Part shown: piece after piece, positions 39,562-50,892 of the stretch
Layout: each line of letters starts with the position of its first letter
How positions within the stretch are numbered: the first letter of the stretch is position 1
NCBI GenBank assembly: GCA_905178155.1
Contig: CAJINV010000001.1
Coordinates: forward strand, 9,073,865-9,137,864
DNA from: Amoebophrya sp. A120
Taxonomy: Eukaryota > Sar > Dinophyceae > Syndiniales > Amoebophryaceae
DNA length: 64,000 nt
Reading direction: 5' to 3'
Translations under genes and position numbers: made by a program
The notes under the pieces: generated by a model
The model's input: only the letters and a program-made list of their open reading frames with translations
What the model was told of the DNA's origin: nothing
Databases searched by the model: none

Positions 39562-42500
39562 TCACGCCAACGCCGGCGGTTTGATCCCGGCCGCCTTCGG
39601 ACGCCCGCTGTTTGCGCGCTTGCGATTGGGGGAAGGCAAGTTGGACAACTTCATCTTGTCCGCCCAGGACAATTTGGTCGGTTGACTCTTCGTCGAACTG
39701 GGACTATTCTTCGGTCGCTGCGGCACAGGTAGTTCTTTTGCGTCCGTCAAGGACACCGAAGCGGTAATCCCGGGCTGTTCTGGCTCCGGCAGAAACAAAC
39801 GATCACCACCGGTTTTCGTGACCGAGACCCCCAACGGCGGAAAGTTCATCTTCGCGTTAGTGGAAATAGCCGCGGGCTTTTTCTTCTTCACGATTTTCGC
39901 AAACGTCATTTCCGGTTCCTTCTTCCCTGCTTCCTGCTTCTCGATAGAAGAATTTTTCTCAGCTACGATAGAACTACTTTCCACCGGTTCTTTCACGTTA
40001 TTTTCCACCTCGATTTGGATGTCCACCTCTACTACGGAACAAGAAGTTGTTCTTTCCTCACTTCCAAATTTTCCTTCCGAGCCGGTCTTGTCTTCTCCCG
40101 ACTCCGGGGACCCTTCGTTCGTCGAACAGCAGTATGCACTGCAAAAATGTCTGGGTCTGGCAGGTTACAACTTGTAATGCTAATTCTGGATCGTGCAAAA
40201 ATCTGTGTTGCATGAATGCCAAAAGCTGTCCACGTTTGACCAAGTTGAGAGGAAGTTTCTCATGCAGGATGGGCATGATACGGATCGCGCAGAATCTGTC
40301 ATGCTAGGTCCTGCATTCCAGACGACATGGATCATGGAAAATCTGCACGACAAGCCTGGGAATCTTCCAGACCCAGACATTTTTGCATTTGATAAGCAGC
40401 AGTCCGCGCGCACCCAGCCATCCTTGTCCACGAATTCGGCCCGCGTTTGCTGCCGCTGCAGGAACCGCGGCGTCCACGCGGCGCAGTAGTGCTGTTCAAA
40501 CCAAGATTCTGTTTCCTGCTCGATCGCGTCGAAGTCCGCTGCGCGCTTCAGCACCTCCTCCGAAACCTCCTTCTTTGTTCCGCCTGCAGTTCCGTCTGTC
40601 GGCGAGAACGGCGTCGTGTCCGCGTCCGGGGCGAACAAGGGGAAGGACTGGAGGGAAGAAACCAGTTCCGCGTGCGTTTTCGTCGTGTTCGCACTGGGGA
40701 GGGACCGGAATTCCGGCTCGTGCCCGTGCTTCTTCAAAAATTTGCGGTTCCGCTTTCTCCAAGTGGCCATGATCACCTCGGACAACTCGTTGATACAATC
40801 CTTCTGCGGGGGTGGTCGTTGCGGACTTCTCGCCAGCGCTTCGCTGGACTCCTGGAAGAAGTGCTTCGCGTCGCGGAAAAAATGCGGCTCTTCCCCGCTC
40901 ACCTGCTCGTCGCAGTCCCACTGCACGTCGCTGTCATTGTTGACATTACCGCCCGAACCGTTACTGCTCAGCTGATCCGGCGAGGACCTCCGCCGATCCG
41001 CAATAAAATTGTGCGCCGCGGCAGGGTCGTGCCGGCTCAAGTTAATAATATTTTCTCCGTAGTTGTTGTACACCGGAGCTACCCCAGACGGCGGAGGCGG
41101 CGGAACGACTGAAGTTGTAGTTCCCAACACGCTCGAGCGACTGCAGGGCCGGTCGTGGAGCTGCTCCGGTTCAAACATCGCGGCCGCCGGCGGCCCGACA
41201 GGAGGATGTATACCGAACTGATTTGCAGCAGCATTGTTGGTCGTGTGGTGCCCCCGCATAACGTCCGGCTGGTAGATCACTGTGTTGTGCGGAGGGGACG
41301 GCGACAACGACGGGCGCCGCACCGGCAACGGCGGTCGCGGAACCGCTAATCCCGGATGGTGGTGGTGCTGCGGGTGCAACAGCAACGGAGAGGCGATCGG
41401 CGGGCCGTACAAATGCGGCGGCATCGGCGGCGGTGGCGTCGCCCCCATCGCGACAGCCAGCGGGTGCGGCCCCAACACCGCTCCGGGGGAACGGCCCAGG
41501 ACGGCTGGGTGCGGTCCGAGCGCCGGTGGCGCCAACGGCGATCCGAAGGGAACTCCTGCCGGCGGCCCTGCTCCGCGCAACAAGTGCAGCAGCGGGGGCG
41601 GCGGTGGTGGCGGAACCGAACTGCGCTTCTGCGCCGATGCCGTCATGTGAGCGTGGTGCTGCGCCGCCTGCGCCAGCAATTGCGGGGACGTGAGCAACGC
41701 CGCGACCGCCGCTGCCTGCTGCTGCGCCACCGAAGCCGGCGGCGGTGGTGGCGGCGGCGGGGGCGGAGAAACCTGTGTTAGTGTCAAGACAAATGGAAAT
41801 GTTGTTGTCGTAAAACCATGCTGCACTACAACCAAAAAGTACTATCGACGTGGTTGCAATTCCACCAATCGCAGCGACCAAGAACTTTATCAGTCTCTCG
41901 ACAAATCACATCAAGAAGATCACATCATGTGAAGAGGACAACTAGGTACTTAAGTACCTTCGTCGGGCGCTTGGGCACCGGAACTCGCAATGGCGAGTGC
42001 TGGGGCACGAACGGAACCGCATTGGCATTCAAACTGTCCTGGCTCCTCCTCCGCTCCGAGCTGTTACTCGGCGGTGGCGTGCCTGGCACAGTTTCCTCGG
42101 CGACAGCGACAGTCGACTTGGACTCGTTGTTGCCGGCCAAGGTCTTGTTCTCTTTCTGCTGAAGAACCGTCGAACCCGAATCGCCGGCATTCTGCTTCTC
42201 CAGCTGCAGCTGTTCTGCGCGGACCTGCTGCCAAAATTTCTCCGGCGTTTCAGTCTCCTCGGCCGCAGATTTATTGTGCTCTTTTTCAGCGGTTTTCGGC
42301 ACCTTCTCCTCGGAAAATTCCAACGCGAGCGGGGTCGGCCGCGGACGGGGGACGCCTCTGTTTTCGTTCTTGAGGCCACCATTGTAAAAGCCACGGTAAT
42401 CCGAAGGCGGATCTAACGGGGACGGCAAGAGCCCGGTTGCCACGGAGAAACTGGCCGTGGGGCGACCCGCGGAGACATCATGTTCTTCATCTTCCCGTAT

Positions 42501-45240
42501 CCTCCGAACCGTGGTGGTGCCGCAACCCGCACCGGCTTCTTCGGCAATATTGCCAAGATCTTCGTTCGCACTACCGTCATTCGAGGTCGCCGGCAAGAAC
42601 GTCGCCGCGCCCTTGTTCGTCGCCGAAGTGACAACTTCCGTCGGAGAGTACAGCTCGTCGAGCAAATCCCCACCGTAGGGCACCTGGTACAACCCCTGGA
42701 GCTCTTCGGTCTCGCACTCGGCGAACGGAATCTCCTCGTCCTCGGCCTCGTGAAACGACTCGTTTTCCCCGACAAGCGACGTGCTGAAAAACAGGTCTCC
42801 CTCCATCGAGTTGCTGCGGCTTCGACCACGGTAGGAATTATTTCCGCCGTCGGCGTGGAACCCACTGTCCCCAGCGACACAAATGTCTGCGGTGTTGTCA
42901 TTTTTCGCCGACGTGTCGACAAATCCGTTGTTTCCCTTGTCGACCCTGATGTTGCAGTGGGTATTCTTAATCGTTGTTTTTGCCTGAAGATGGCCCATCA
43001 CCGGCGGCAGCTCGGGCGGGGGCAAGGCAATCTTCGGGGGGACCATCGATTCTCCAGCAGTCGCGTCGCGCAACTCGTCTGTCAGGGACACCGTGTGGGA
43101 CAGGCAAAAGTTGCCGGCGCTCGCCGTCCGGGACGTGGAGCAGGCGGAGTCCGAGAAATGGAAACCGTCTACTTCTGAGCATCCCTCCGCAGCAGAAGGA
43201 CCAGCGCCCAACCGATGTTGACCTGAACTTGTTCCACCGGGGAAAACCGTCATCAAGCGAATTGCTTCTTCCTTCGACAGGACCGGCAGACAGCTTTTTC
43301 CCTTCTTCCCCTTCGACGACTTACCCCGCTTACCGCCTTTTGAAGAGGCGTAGTACGCCGAGACCTCGGAGCAGGATTTGGAAGTCACATCACCATCAAA
43401 CGGTGGCGCCACCGAAGGCGGCTCGCGACCGATCACACTTCCGAACCGTAACGGCGCCCCGGCGTTGGGGAAGAACTCGCGCTTGCCGCCCTTCTTGCGC
43501 CCCCCGCCGCCCTTGCCAGCGGCAGACGTCTGCGTCAGGCAACTCATAGGGGTGGCTGTGCAACTAAACGCCGCTGCGGAGGTGCACGTCATCGGCGACA
43601 CCAAGTCGTAAACCTGCAACTCCGCCGCGCCGTGCTCCGCCAGCAACGCCGTCCACATTTCCGGGTCGGGGGTTTTGTAAAAACTGCGCTCCACGTCCGC
43701 GAGCTGAACCTCGGACAGGATCTGCAGCGACTTCAAAGTCGAGCGGACGGTGCACGCAACGAGGGGCGCGGCATTCGTCAAGACGTGGGTGAAAATCAAC
43801 TTTCCCGCCGCGGGCGGGACGGACACCTTGCAGACGTTTCCCTGCGCCCACAGCTTCAAAACGTCCCGCACCTCATCCGTCCGTTTGCAGTCCAGGAGCA
43901 GTTTGATCAACTTCAGCAGCACCCCCGCCTCGACGGACAGCTTCGCGAACTGCAGGCCGTCCTTCAAAAGCTCCAACGCCCGGACCACCTCGCGGTCGCT
44001 CGACGGGAGGACGTCGTTGGAGGTTGCAGCTCCTGCGATGAACGATGTGGAACCTCCAGATGCGGAACCGCAAAACAAGTAGCCGCGGAGCAACGTGAGG
44101 TAGGAGGAAAAATCCGGGTAGAAACCGAAGTTGCGCATCGCGGAGAAGTAGTGCTCAGCCAACTGCAAGTTCCGGTGCGCGACAGCGACCTGGAGCAACA
44201 GGTTCATGCACACCACGTTCGGCGTAATGTGGTCGCGCTTCACCATTTTCTCGTACAGTTGCTTGCACTTTTCCAAGTCCGAGAGCCGCGCAAAGCCCTT
44301 GATCATCGTGGAGTACAGCACGCAGTTCTTCGACATACTCTCCGTGTTCTTTTGCGCAACGCTCATCTCGTCAAAAATCTGCTCGGCAATCCGCATCGAC
44401 TGCGGCGTCGCAGCTTTCGCTAACGCATCCAAAACACAACCGTAGGTCACCTAATGGGGTGGGGAGATTTCATTTTGTTCGGACTGGTGCAGATTTAGAC
44501 AGTGCCATTTTTCTTTTCCTGCACGCGTTCTAATAGAATGTGACACACGAGGAGACTGGGAGAATGAATCACCTTCTTCCTCAAGCAAATAAAGCTGCAA
44601 TGAAAATTCTGTTTTTTACCACGCTGGGCTGCAACTGGCGCTCGGAGCGGAGCTCGTCCCACAAAGCCAGCACCCGCTCCAGCTGCTTGGTCGCGCCCAA
44701 GGCCTTGATCACGATTCCGTAGGACACTACTCCGGGCAAAACGCCGAATTTCCCTTCCTTCATGTCCTGGAAAAGCAACTCCATGTGGCCCAGCGCCGTC
44801 TCCCCGTCGCCGGGACTGGTCATGCGCTGGCTCAGCCGCGAGTAGGCGTCCAAGATGGCATTCAAAACCACCTCATCCAGGTCCGCCGGGCGGAGGGGAA
44901 GGTATTTGGTCCGCAGCAAAGTCGTGGCGTCGTACAAAAGCTCCACCCAGTTACAGCCCGCGGTCTTCTTCAGAAGCAAACTCAAAATCAGGCCGGTCGG
45001 GGGCAGATTGCGGGACAGCATCCAGTGCACCAAACGCCATGCGAAGGAAAGCGAGTCCGGGGTGTTCTGACGCATGGCAAGATCCAACTGCGCATCAAAA
45101 CCATTCGCCGCGCCAGTGGATTTCGCGAGCGCTTCCTCGATCTTCGGCGCCGGACGGTTGTTTTTGGTCGTGTGCGGGTCGGGAAACCCCATACCCGGCG
45201 GCGGAGCGGACCCACCCAGCTTTGCCGGGGGTCGCGACAT
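39562..45240 (-). CDS. Pentatricopeptide-repeat (PPR) protein with long disordered Pro/Gly/Ser-rich region
   Basis: Four exons encode about 1,685 residues: 44620..45240, 41958..44450, 40395..41772 and 39562..40127. Two introns are GT-AG and the third is the introner 40133-40394; phase agrees throughout. Helical PPR-type units of about 35 residues cluster in the first 400 residues: VVSYGIVIKALGATKQLERV, VTYGCVLDALAKA, CVLYSTMIKGFARLSDLEKC and VVCMNLLLQVAVAHRNLQLA. PPR proteins bind RNA in sequence-specific fashion, mostly in mitochondria or plastids; no clear targeting peptide is visible. The middle is Gly/Ser/acidic, then a Pro-rich tract of ten prolines after KVS, His/Pro repeats, and a C-terminal basic part with SWADKMKLS. 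I chose the ATG at 45240 because the frame upstream has leader-like composition. The long tail joined to a short PPR array is unusual. Confidence 0.88.
40133..40394 (+). mobile_element. Introner, family 1, copy 5 (PPR gene intron)
   Basis: The element is 262 bp with left end TATGCACTGCAAAAATG, TCTGGGTCTGG, and right end complement ending GCATTTGATA. Direct repeats are AGCAG (40128-40132 and 40395-40399). Excision joins VRADCC to STNEGSPES in frame. The left terminus is more diverged than in other copies. Confidence 0.9.
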
Positions 45241-45843
45241 TTTCGAGTTTTTTATTGCTGTGGAGGGAGAGAGGTGGAAAAATAAGCTCCTTCTCCCAAG
45301 GGACGTGAAGTCGTGATAAGAAAATATCAAATTTCTCGCGAGTACAACCAAGCAGGCAGTTAACCTTCTCCTGCACCTCCTATTTGAAGTTTCGTTCCGA
45401 AGATTGTTTTCAGAGAGGTACAGCGAGCTGCTGCCAAGTAGGAAATCTCTTTCTTTCTTGTTCAAGGGTTTTGCTAAAAGCACAACTAGTGAGCACTTTT
45501 TGCCTGTTTGATGTTGGAGAAAGTCCTAGTCACCAGTTTGCACTTATTTGCTTGCTTCTCTACTTTTCCTACACAACCACGACAACAACATTTCTCTCAG
45601 CAACGCTTTGCAAAAAACAGAGAAGAAATCATTTGCTCTCGGATGCGACAGCACTCGAAAATCTCTCTGAAAACGACACGAAAAAACCGAACAAGATTTT
45701 CTTAACCAGTCAAACAAACTCTACGCAGCAAAAAAAACTATACTTGCCTTGCGTTTTCAGAAGCTGCACGAAAAAAACTTATAATTTCAAAACGAGTTTC
45801 TTTCTCATCTACCTCGGTGAGGCTACTTGGCATCACAACCTTC
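45241..45843. other. Intergenic, nothing seen
   Basis: Short AT-richer spacer between the PPR gene start and the end of the acylphosphatase-like gene. The minus-strand frame upstream of the chosen PPR start stays open to about 45483 but has leader-like composition. Plus-strand frames here have no domain. Confidence 0.5.
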
Positions 45844-46587
45844 TCAAGAGCCAAACAGCAAGCGTTCGGACTCGAACGCCTTCTCTCTTCTTTCTTGCCA
45901 CTTCACTCGCGACTGCGTCTCGAGCGTGCGCAGGCGCTTCGTTTCCAAGTCGGCGTCCCGGTGCTGCACCTTTTTCGTGACCGTTCGCCAGTCCTTGACG
46001 GAGATCAAGTGCTTGTATTCCAGCGGTTCTGGGATGGCAAAATTTTCGTCTGTTATCTCCGCGGACCGCACGGTTCCCACGTTTTTATCCAAGTGGTGCT
46101 CCAGAAACCACCTCTTCATTTGCGCCAGCCCGAAAACGTCGCCCTGCAAATGCCCCTGCGCAAAGTTCTTTCGCGCCTTGAACCACCCGACGAGGTTGAG
46201 GTTCTGCGCGGCCTGAAAAATCTCCTTTTCCAACAAGTCGACCGGCGTCACCCCCACGCCGAAGTTCCGGGCGAGCAGTCTGCTGCTGAGCTCCACCTGC
46301 ATCAGAAAACGGAATTTTCCCATCATCTCGTGGCAATTTTCAAAAGTCCAGTACTCGTCCGGCTGCCGCTTCGGGACGTCCACCTTGGATTCAAACGCCA
46401 GTCGGTTGGTCGCCCCCTTCTGGTGCAAATCCCACTCCGCGTGAAACTGCGGCCAGCCCTTGATTTGCACGGGGATCTGCTGCGGTTCCTTCAACAAACC
46501 CTCGTTCGGCCGCCAGTGCGGGTCCGGCCGCTTCGTGATCGCGAGTCCGAACCGGATCCGCATCTTCTTAGAGTGACCCGCCACCAT
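45844..46587 (-). CDS. Acylphosphatase-like domain protein
   Basis: One open exon of 247 residues starting MVAGHSKKMRIRFGLAITKRPD. Around residues 115-180, the run PVDLLEKEIFQAAQNLNLVGWFKA, GHLQGDVFGLAQMKRWFLEH, VGTVRSAEITDE follows the layout of acylphosphatase: a helix ending in a GLxGW strand, then G-x-x-x-G-D, an amphipathic helix with a trailing Trp/Phe-Leu, and a final strand with Val-x-x-x-x-Ile. Acylphosphatases hydrolyse carboxyl-phosphate bonds. The usual N-terminal VxGxxFR loop with catalytic Arg is not evident, so this may be a structural relative. The N-terminal 100 residues and the charged C-terminal helix (DADLETKRLRTLETQSR) are extra. Family assignment is moderate; coding status is strong. 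Confidence 0.75.
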   Translation of the reverse strand: MVAGHSKKMRIRFGLAITKRPDPHWRPNEGLLKEPQQIPVQIKGWPQFHAEWDLHQKGATNRLAFESKVDVPKRQPDEYWTFENCHEMMGKFRFLMQVELSSRLLARNFGVGVTPVDLLEKEIFQAAQNLNLVGWFKARKNFAQGHLQGDVFGLAQMKRWFLEHHLDKNVGTVRSAEITDENFAIPEPLEYKHLISVKDWRTVTKKVQHRDADLETKRLRTLETQSRVKWQERREKAFESERLLFGS

Positions 46588-47639
46588 TCTCGCTGCTGCG
46601 ACGGCTCTTGCGCTTCTGGTCTGTCACAGCTGGAGAATTTTTTCCCCACAAATTTCCGCGACGGATCGGGCGTCCGTCTGCGGTTTGAAATTGAATTCTA
46701 ATTCACTTGTACTCACTTTAGTGTTTCGTGGTGCCAGCAGTCCTGCTGTACAAACAACGGTGCCGAAAACGCATTTACCTAGCGATTGTGTCTACTGAAG
46801 CCCTTACAAGAAGGGGGGACGACGCAAGAAAAACTCCGAGCAACTTTTTTCACGCTCAGGATCCTGACGAGATGAATCAAAGACCTTCCATTGTGTAGCT
46901 GCTTGTGCTTGCTGCTAAAGCCTATCGTAGAAGGAAAAAAGATTCCAGTCAGTGGATCGAAAATTCGTCCAGCTGCGTGGCCAGAACAGCAGTCACTGTG
47001 GTTTGTCGGTGCGCGGCACTGCTGTTCCTCCTGAATCCTCGGAAAATCACAAAACCTACTCCTGCAGGTTCTCTTCCTTCAAGAGGCTCTAGATCGTCCC
47101 AACGCCAGCAATATGTCGATACAGGAAGAAATCATAGTTCAGTAGTTCAACAGGTTATCAAAAAGCAATCATCTCCATCTTGTCCGGGTCTCTTTCTTGT
47201 AAGTAACTACAACTCGACTGTCCATGTCTACATTCGTCATTTTTTAGTTTATCTTATTTCCACCAAGAAAACTTCATTGTTGTCGATGTCGGAAAAAGTA
47301 ATTCCTGTTGCCTTAACTAGCCCTTTTACATTAGCCGGCTGGTCATCAAAGAAGTAAGGTGTAGTTCTCGGGTCTGTAGTAATGTAAAGCTGTGCTGCAA
47401 TACGTTGCGAAAAAAGTTCCCATCTTTAGCTGGATCGGTTCCGCGCCGCCGCTCCGATATTTTCATCCCGCAATCCATATGAAATCCTGAGGCGCGCGAG
47501 CTCAATCTTCAGGTCTCATACATCGCACACATATTGATTCGCTACAAACCTCTCTCCGCAATCTCAACGTATCTTTTGCAAGTCGAGTTTCAATGAATTC
47601 CACTCATGCAATTTTTCCATCGCCTGCCTCACCAAATTT
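46588..47639. other. Intergenic, nothing seen
   Basis: About 1 kb. A 150-codon plus-strand frame (46905-47357) has no family features and opposes gene direction. I see no repeats or RNA genes. Confidence 0.5.
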
Positions 47640-47930
47640 TCAGCGTCCTACTTCCAAGTGGCTTAACTCAAGCTCCGGTGAAATGTCGCGACTGCCCGTT
47701 ACGCGGCCCGTGGGTTCCTCGGAGCGGTCGTAGCGCGCCGCACCTCCCCCAGTGCCGCTGCCAGCGATCACTGCATTGTCACCAGCAAACTTGCATTGCA
47801 CAGAAGTACAACTAGCATAATTACCTTGCCGGCTCTTGTACTCCAAGGCCGGCGGGTTCAACGGGCGGGTGCGAATGGGCGGCGTAGAGTACACCATCGT
47901 GCCAGAGGTTTTCCGGTCAGCTTGCTGCAT
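47640..47930 (-). CDS. Small protein of unknown function
   Basis: I read two exons, 47825..47930 and 47640..47770, encoding 78 residues (MQQADRKTSGTMVYSTPPIR ... ELSHLEVGR). The proposed 54-nt GT-AG intron is a multiple of three and open, so the unspliced form would encode 18 more residues (CKFAGDN and neighbours); either form is possible. The frame stays open upstream to 48101, but that part is AT-rich and leader-like, so I start at the Met at 47930. No domain or signal is seen. The Pro/Arg-rich N-terminus and Gly-rich middle suggest a flexible protein. Confidence 0.5.
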   Translation of the reverse strand: MQQADRKTSGTMVYSTPPIRTRPLNPPALEYKSRQGNYASCTSVQCKFAGDNAVIAGSGTGGGAARYDRSEEPTGRVTGSRDISPELELSHLEVGR

Positions 47931-48966
47931 TGTCAGGGGCACGCGTTTCGCAAAATCGAAACAAATCTGCAGACGAGTCGGAAGTTCTTTCCGTTCTTTC
48001 AAGCAGTCTCGACAAATGCTCAGAATGGCATATTTTTCTTTTTTTCCTGACTTCCCGCTCTTTTCTTGCAAATCCACAAAGAAAAGCAGAAGCGAAAGCA
48101 AGAAGGAAATACAGGCGCAACTGCAAGCGGTGTCTCGAAGAAAATCAGTTTTATTTCTACTTCACACAAACATCTACCTTGCTCATGAATAATTTTTCGA
48201 TGCTTTATCACAACAGCTGGATCTGTTAAGAAGAACTTGCCACATCTTCAGTGTAGATCCTTAGAGAAAAATGACCTGAAGATCATATTTATCTGTCTCA
48301 CTCTGATGCTCCTCAATGTTTCCACCTGCTGTAGCTGTCTACAACACTGCACTTGTCTTTCTCAACTCACAACTCCAGAAAGATAATCTTCAGAATGTCA
48401 TAAACTTTCCACACTGTCGTGTTGAGAAACAGTTTACCACGTCAAGACAGCAACGCCTGCCAGGCAGTACCACGTTACGGACATGTCGGTCTTTTTGGAA
48501 TTTTGTCAAAGCAGTTGTCCATGTATGTACTTATGCGTCAAGATATCGGGCGTTTGGGGCTCTAAATTTTCTGAAAACTATGTATGGTAGATGTCAAACT
48601 CAAACTAAAACTAACTAGAGAGATGATATGGGAAAAACCTATGTTTCTATACGTTAATGTTTTCTTGGATTAATTTGGAAGAAAATGTCGTCGATCTGCA
48701 AATTTGATGGAGTGCGGGGTTGTATTTCAAAAGCATCTCTACTTCTACGGACCGGATGTGATTTCCACATACTCACAAGCCAACACAAGACATTGACATT
48801 CTGTGATAACTACATGCGAAGCACGCAACGTTGTGCATCCAACAGGCTTGCAACAACCATCCGCATCATCTTTCTAGCATGGTGGGGGACAAGAAGTGCT
48901 CTGGAATTTTGACGCGCTCTTCGATGTTATTGTTGGACGCAAGAAGTAAACTACTCAAACTTCTTC
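47931..48966. other. Intergenic, nothing seen
   Basis: About 1 kb of AT-richer DNA between the small gene start and the end of the HIR gene; short frames only. Confidence 0.5.
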
Positions 48967-49836
48967 TCACGGTTCCATCCCTCTTGGCAAAGGCGCTGTG
49001 AGTGTTCCGTAGTTACTCTCCAAGACGCCCTGGCGGATGGCGGCCGCGGTGTTGGTGACGCCCTCGACGCCCGAGGGCACAAAGACCGTGGTGCTCCGGC
49101 CGTTGGCGACCTTCTGCATGGTTTCAAAGTACTGCGTAATGAGCAGCATCTCGGCCACGCGGTCTGCGTCCTTCCCACTGCCGATGGACGCCCGCAGCCC
49201 CTCCACGATGGCGGACCGCTGGCGCGCGATGCCCTGCCCCTGCAACTCCTGGGAGTCCGCCTCCGCCTCGGCGGCCTTCACCATGCGGACCTTTTGCGCC
49301 TCCGCCTCGTCCGTGGCCGCGACCCGGAGCCGCTTGGCCGCGTTGATCTTGTTCATTGCGTCCTTCACGCTGCTCTCCGGATCCACGTCCACCACCAGGA
49401 CGTTCAAAATGCTGTACCCGAAGGCGTTCATCTGCTCCGTTAAGTCCTTCTTGACCGCCTCCGCGATGGAGTCCTTCTTCTCGAAGACCGAGTCCAACTC
49501 CAAAAGCGGCACCTGGGACCGGATCACGTTGGTCACGTAGCTCTCGATCTGCCCCTCGGGCGCCGACAACTTGTAGAACGCGTCCTCGGCGCGCGACTGC
49601 ATGATCTGCACCTGCACCGCGACTTGCACGGTCACAAACACGTTGTCCGCGGTCTTGGTTTCGCAGCGGAACTTGTTCTCCTTGATGCGCATAGAGAGCG
49701 TGCGCGTGTTGATGCAGCAGCCCCCGATGTCGCAGCCCAAAAATTGGCACCCCGCCATCTTGGTGCCCGTGAACTTACCGCAATTCTCCACGGCCAGGAT
49801 CTGGTCCTGCGAAACAATTGAAAAGCAGTTGCCCAT
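48967..49836 (-). CDS. Hypersensitive-induced-response (HIR) type SPFH/band 7 protein
   Basis: One open exon of 289 residues. It starts MGNCFSIVSQDQILAVENCG, the HIR hallmark: Gly-2 for N-myristoylation and Cys-4 for palmitoylation, replacing a transmembrane anchor. The SPFH/band 7 domain runs through about residue 190, with GCCINTRTLSMRIKENKFRC, ETKTADNVFVTVQVAVQVQI, and YVTNVIRSQVPLLELDSVFEKKDSIAEAV. A coiled helical segment rich in Ala/Glu follows (AAKRLRVAATDEAEAQKVRMVKAAEAEADSQ), then LITQYFETMQKVA and VFVPSGVEGV. These proteins form oligomeric rings that organise membrane microdomains at the inner face of the plasma membrane. HIR proteins are known from plants and many protists. Length and motif order match the family closely. 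Confidence 0.96.
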   Translation of the reverse strand: MGNCFSIVSQDQILAVENCGKFTGTKMAGCQFLGCDIGGCCINTRTLSMRIKENKFRCETKTADNVFVTVQVAVQVQIMQSRAEDAFYKLSAPEGQIESYVTNVIRSQVPLLELDSVFEKKDSIAEAVKKDLTEQMNAFGYSILNVLVVDVDPESSVKDAMNKINAAKRLRVAATDEAEAQKVRMVKAAEAEADSQELQGQGIARQRSAIVEGLRASIGSGKDADRVAEMLLITQYFETMQKVANGRSTTVFVPSGVEGVTNTAAAIRQGVLESNYGTLTAPLPRGMEP

Positions 49837-50892
49837 GATTTTTCGGAAGCGCTTGTGAAAACGAAGATGTTGGAAGTTCTAGGGGGAGTGACGTCTGATA
49901 TTGTCGTGGATGAAAGTAGTGAAACAGAAAACTACTCGTCTCTAGAGGCCTAAGGCCAGGGGACAAACTTGTGAACTTTTTAGAATAAATAGCAAAGAAA
50001 AACCACTTTCAAGAAAAAACTGGGTCTGTGAAGTTTCAGGGTTAAGAAGTTTCGCGCGAAGGCAAATAACGACAAATGAGATGAAGAGGTCGAACCAGAC
50101 GATAACGATCAAAACGTACGATTTGAATTTGCACACCACGAACGATGATGTGCTCACAAACGAATTCAGACAGAACTTTCTTGTACGACGAGCACCGAAC
50201 CTTTCGTTCGTCTGCTGCGCAAATGAATACGAACGAACCTCGCACCTCACGTCCACGAGGATTAGATAGACGATTCTACGAATTCTTCACGTACTTCTCC
50301 TTTCTTATTCTTATCTTCACCATGCACAATAAATTCAGTCACTTCGACCTTTCCTCTGTTTGCACATTTTAACACATTCTGCTTCCACAGCTTGGCCTTA
50401 GACAGCGTATCGACGACCGAAATAGCTTTTGTCACTTCTGCAGCAGTATTGTTGCAACAGTCGACCAATGGCCAAGATTTCCGGTGTGGAAAAAGTGCAG
50501 TGATTTTCGGTCTCAATGATTTTTGCGCTGGCGGTCAAAAGTAGACTCTACCACTTTCAGTTCGATCCAGCAGAGCGCAATACTCATCAAAATCTTCTGA
50601 CTACGTCCATATTAATATTTTTCATCAGCTTTCTTCATGGAATAGCCCGCCGCTCGTCCACACGGTGGACCGATGGAAAATCAGATGATGTGCTCTTCTG
50701 ATGTGAATGCCCGCGAACATGTGAGCTAATGGCATTGTCTTTCGAGAATGACAGATTCTCACATTTTCGCTAGCACAGGTGAATTTCGGACTCGGATCAA
50801 GATCAATCCGCGTAGCCGCATGTGGTACTTCGAGGTGTTGACGCTCATATCGTCAGAAACCAGGAGGGGAAAGAACAGGGCACGGCAACATT
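49837..50892. other. Intergenic, nothing seen
   Basis: About 1 kb between the HIR start and the proposed last exon of the next gene. AT-richer; only short frames on both strands. Confidence 0.5.

Noticed and set aside
45241-45483. N-terminal extension of the PPR protein to an upstream start
   Set aside because: The extension is open, but its composition is like leader DNA; the ATG at 45240 begins the coding-like part. A targeting peptide in the extension cannot be fully excluded.
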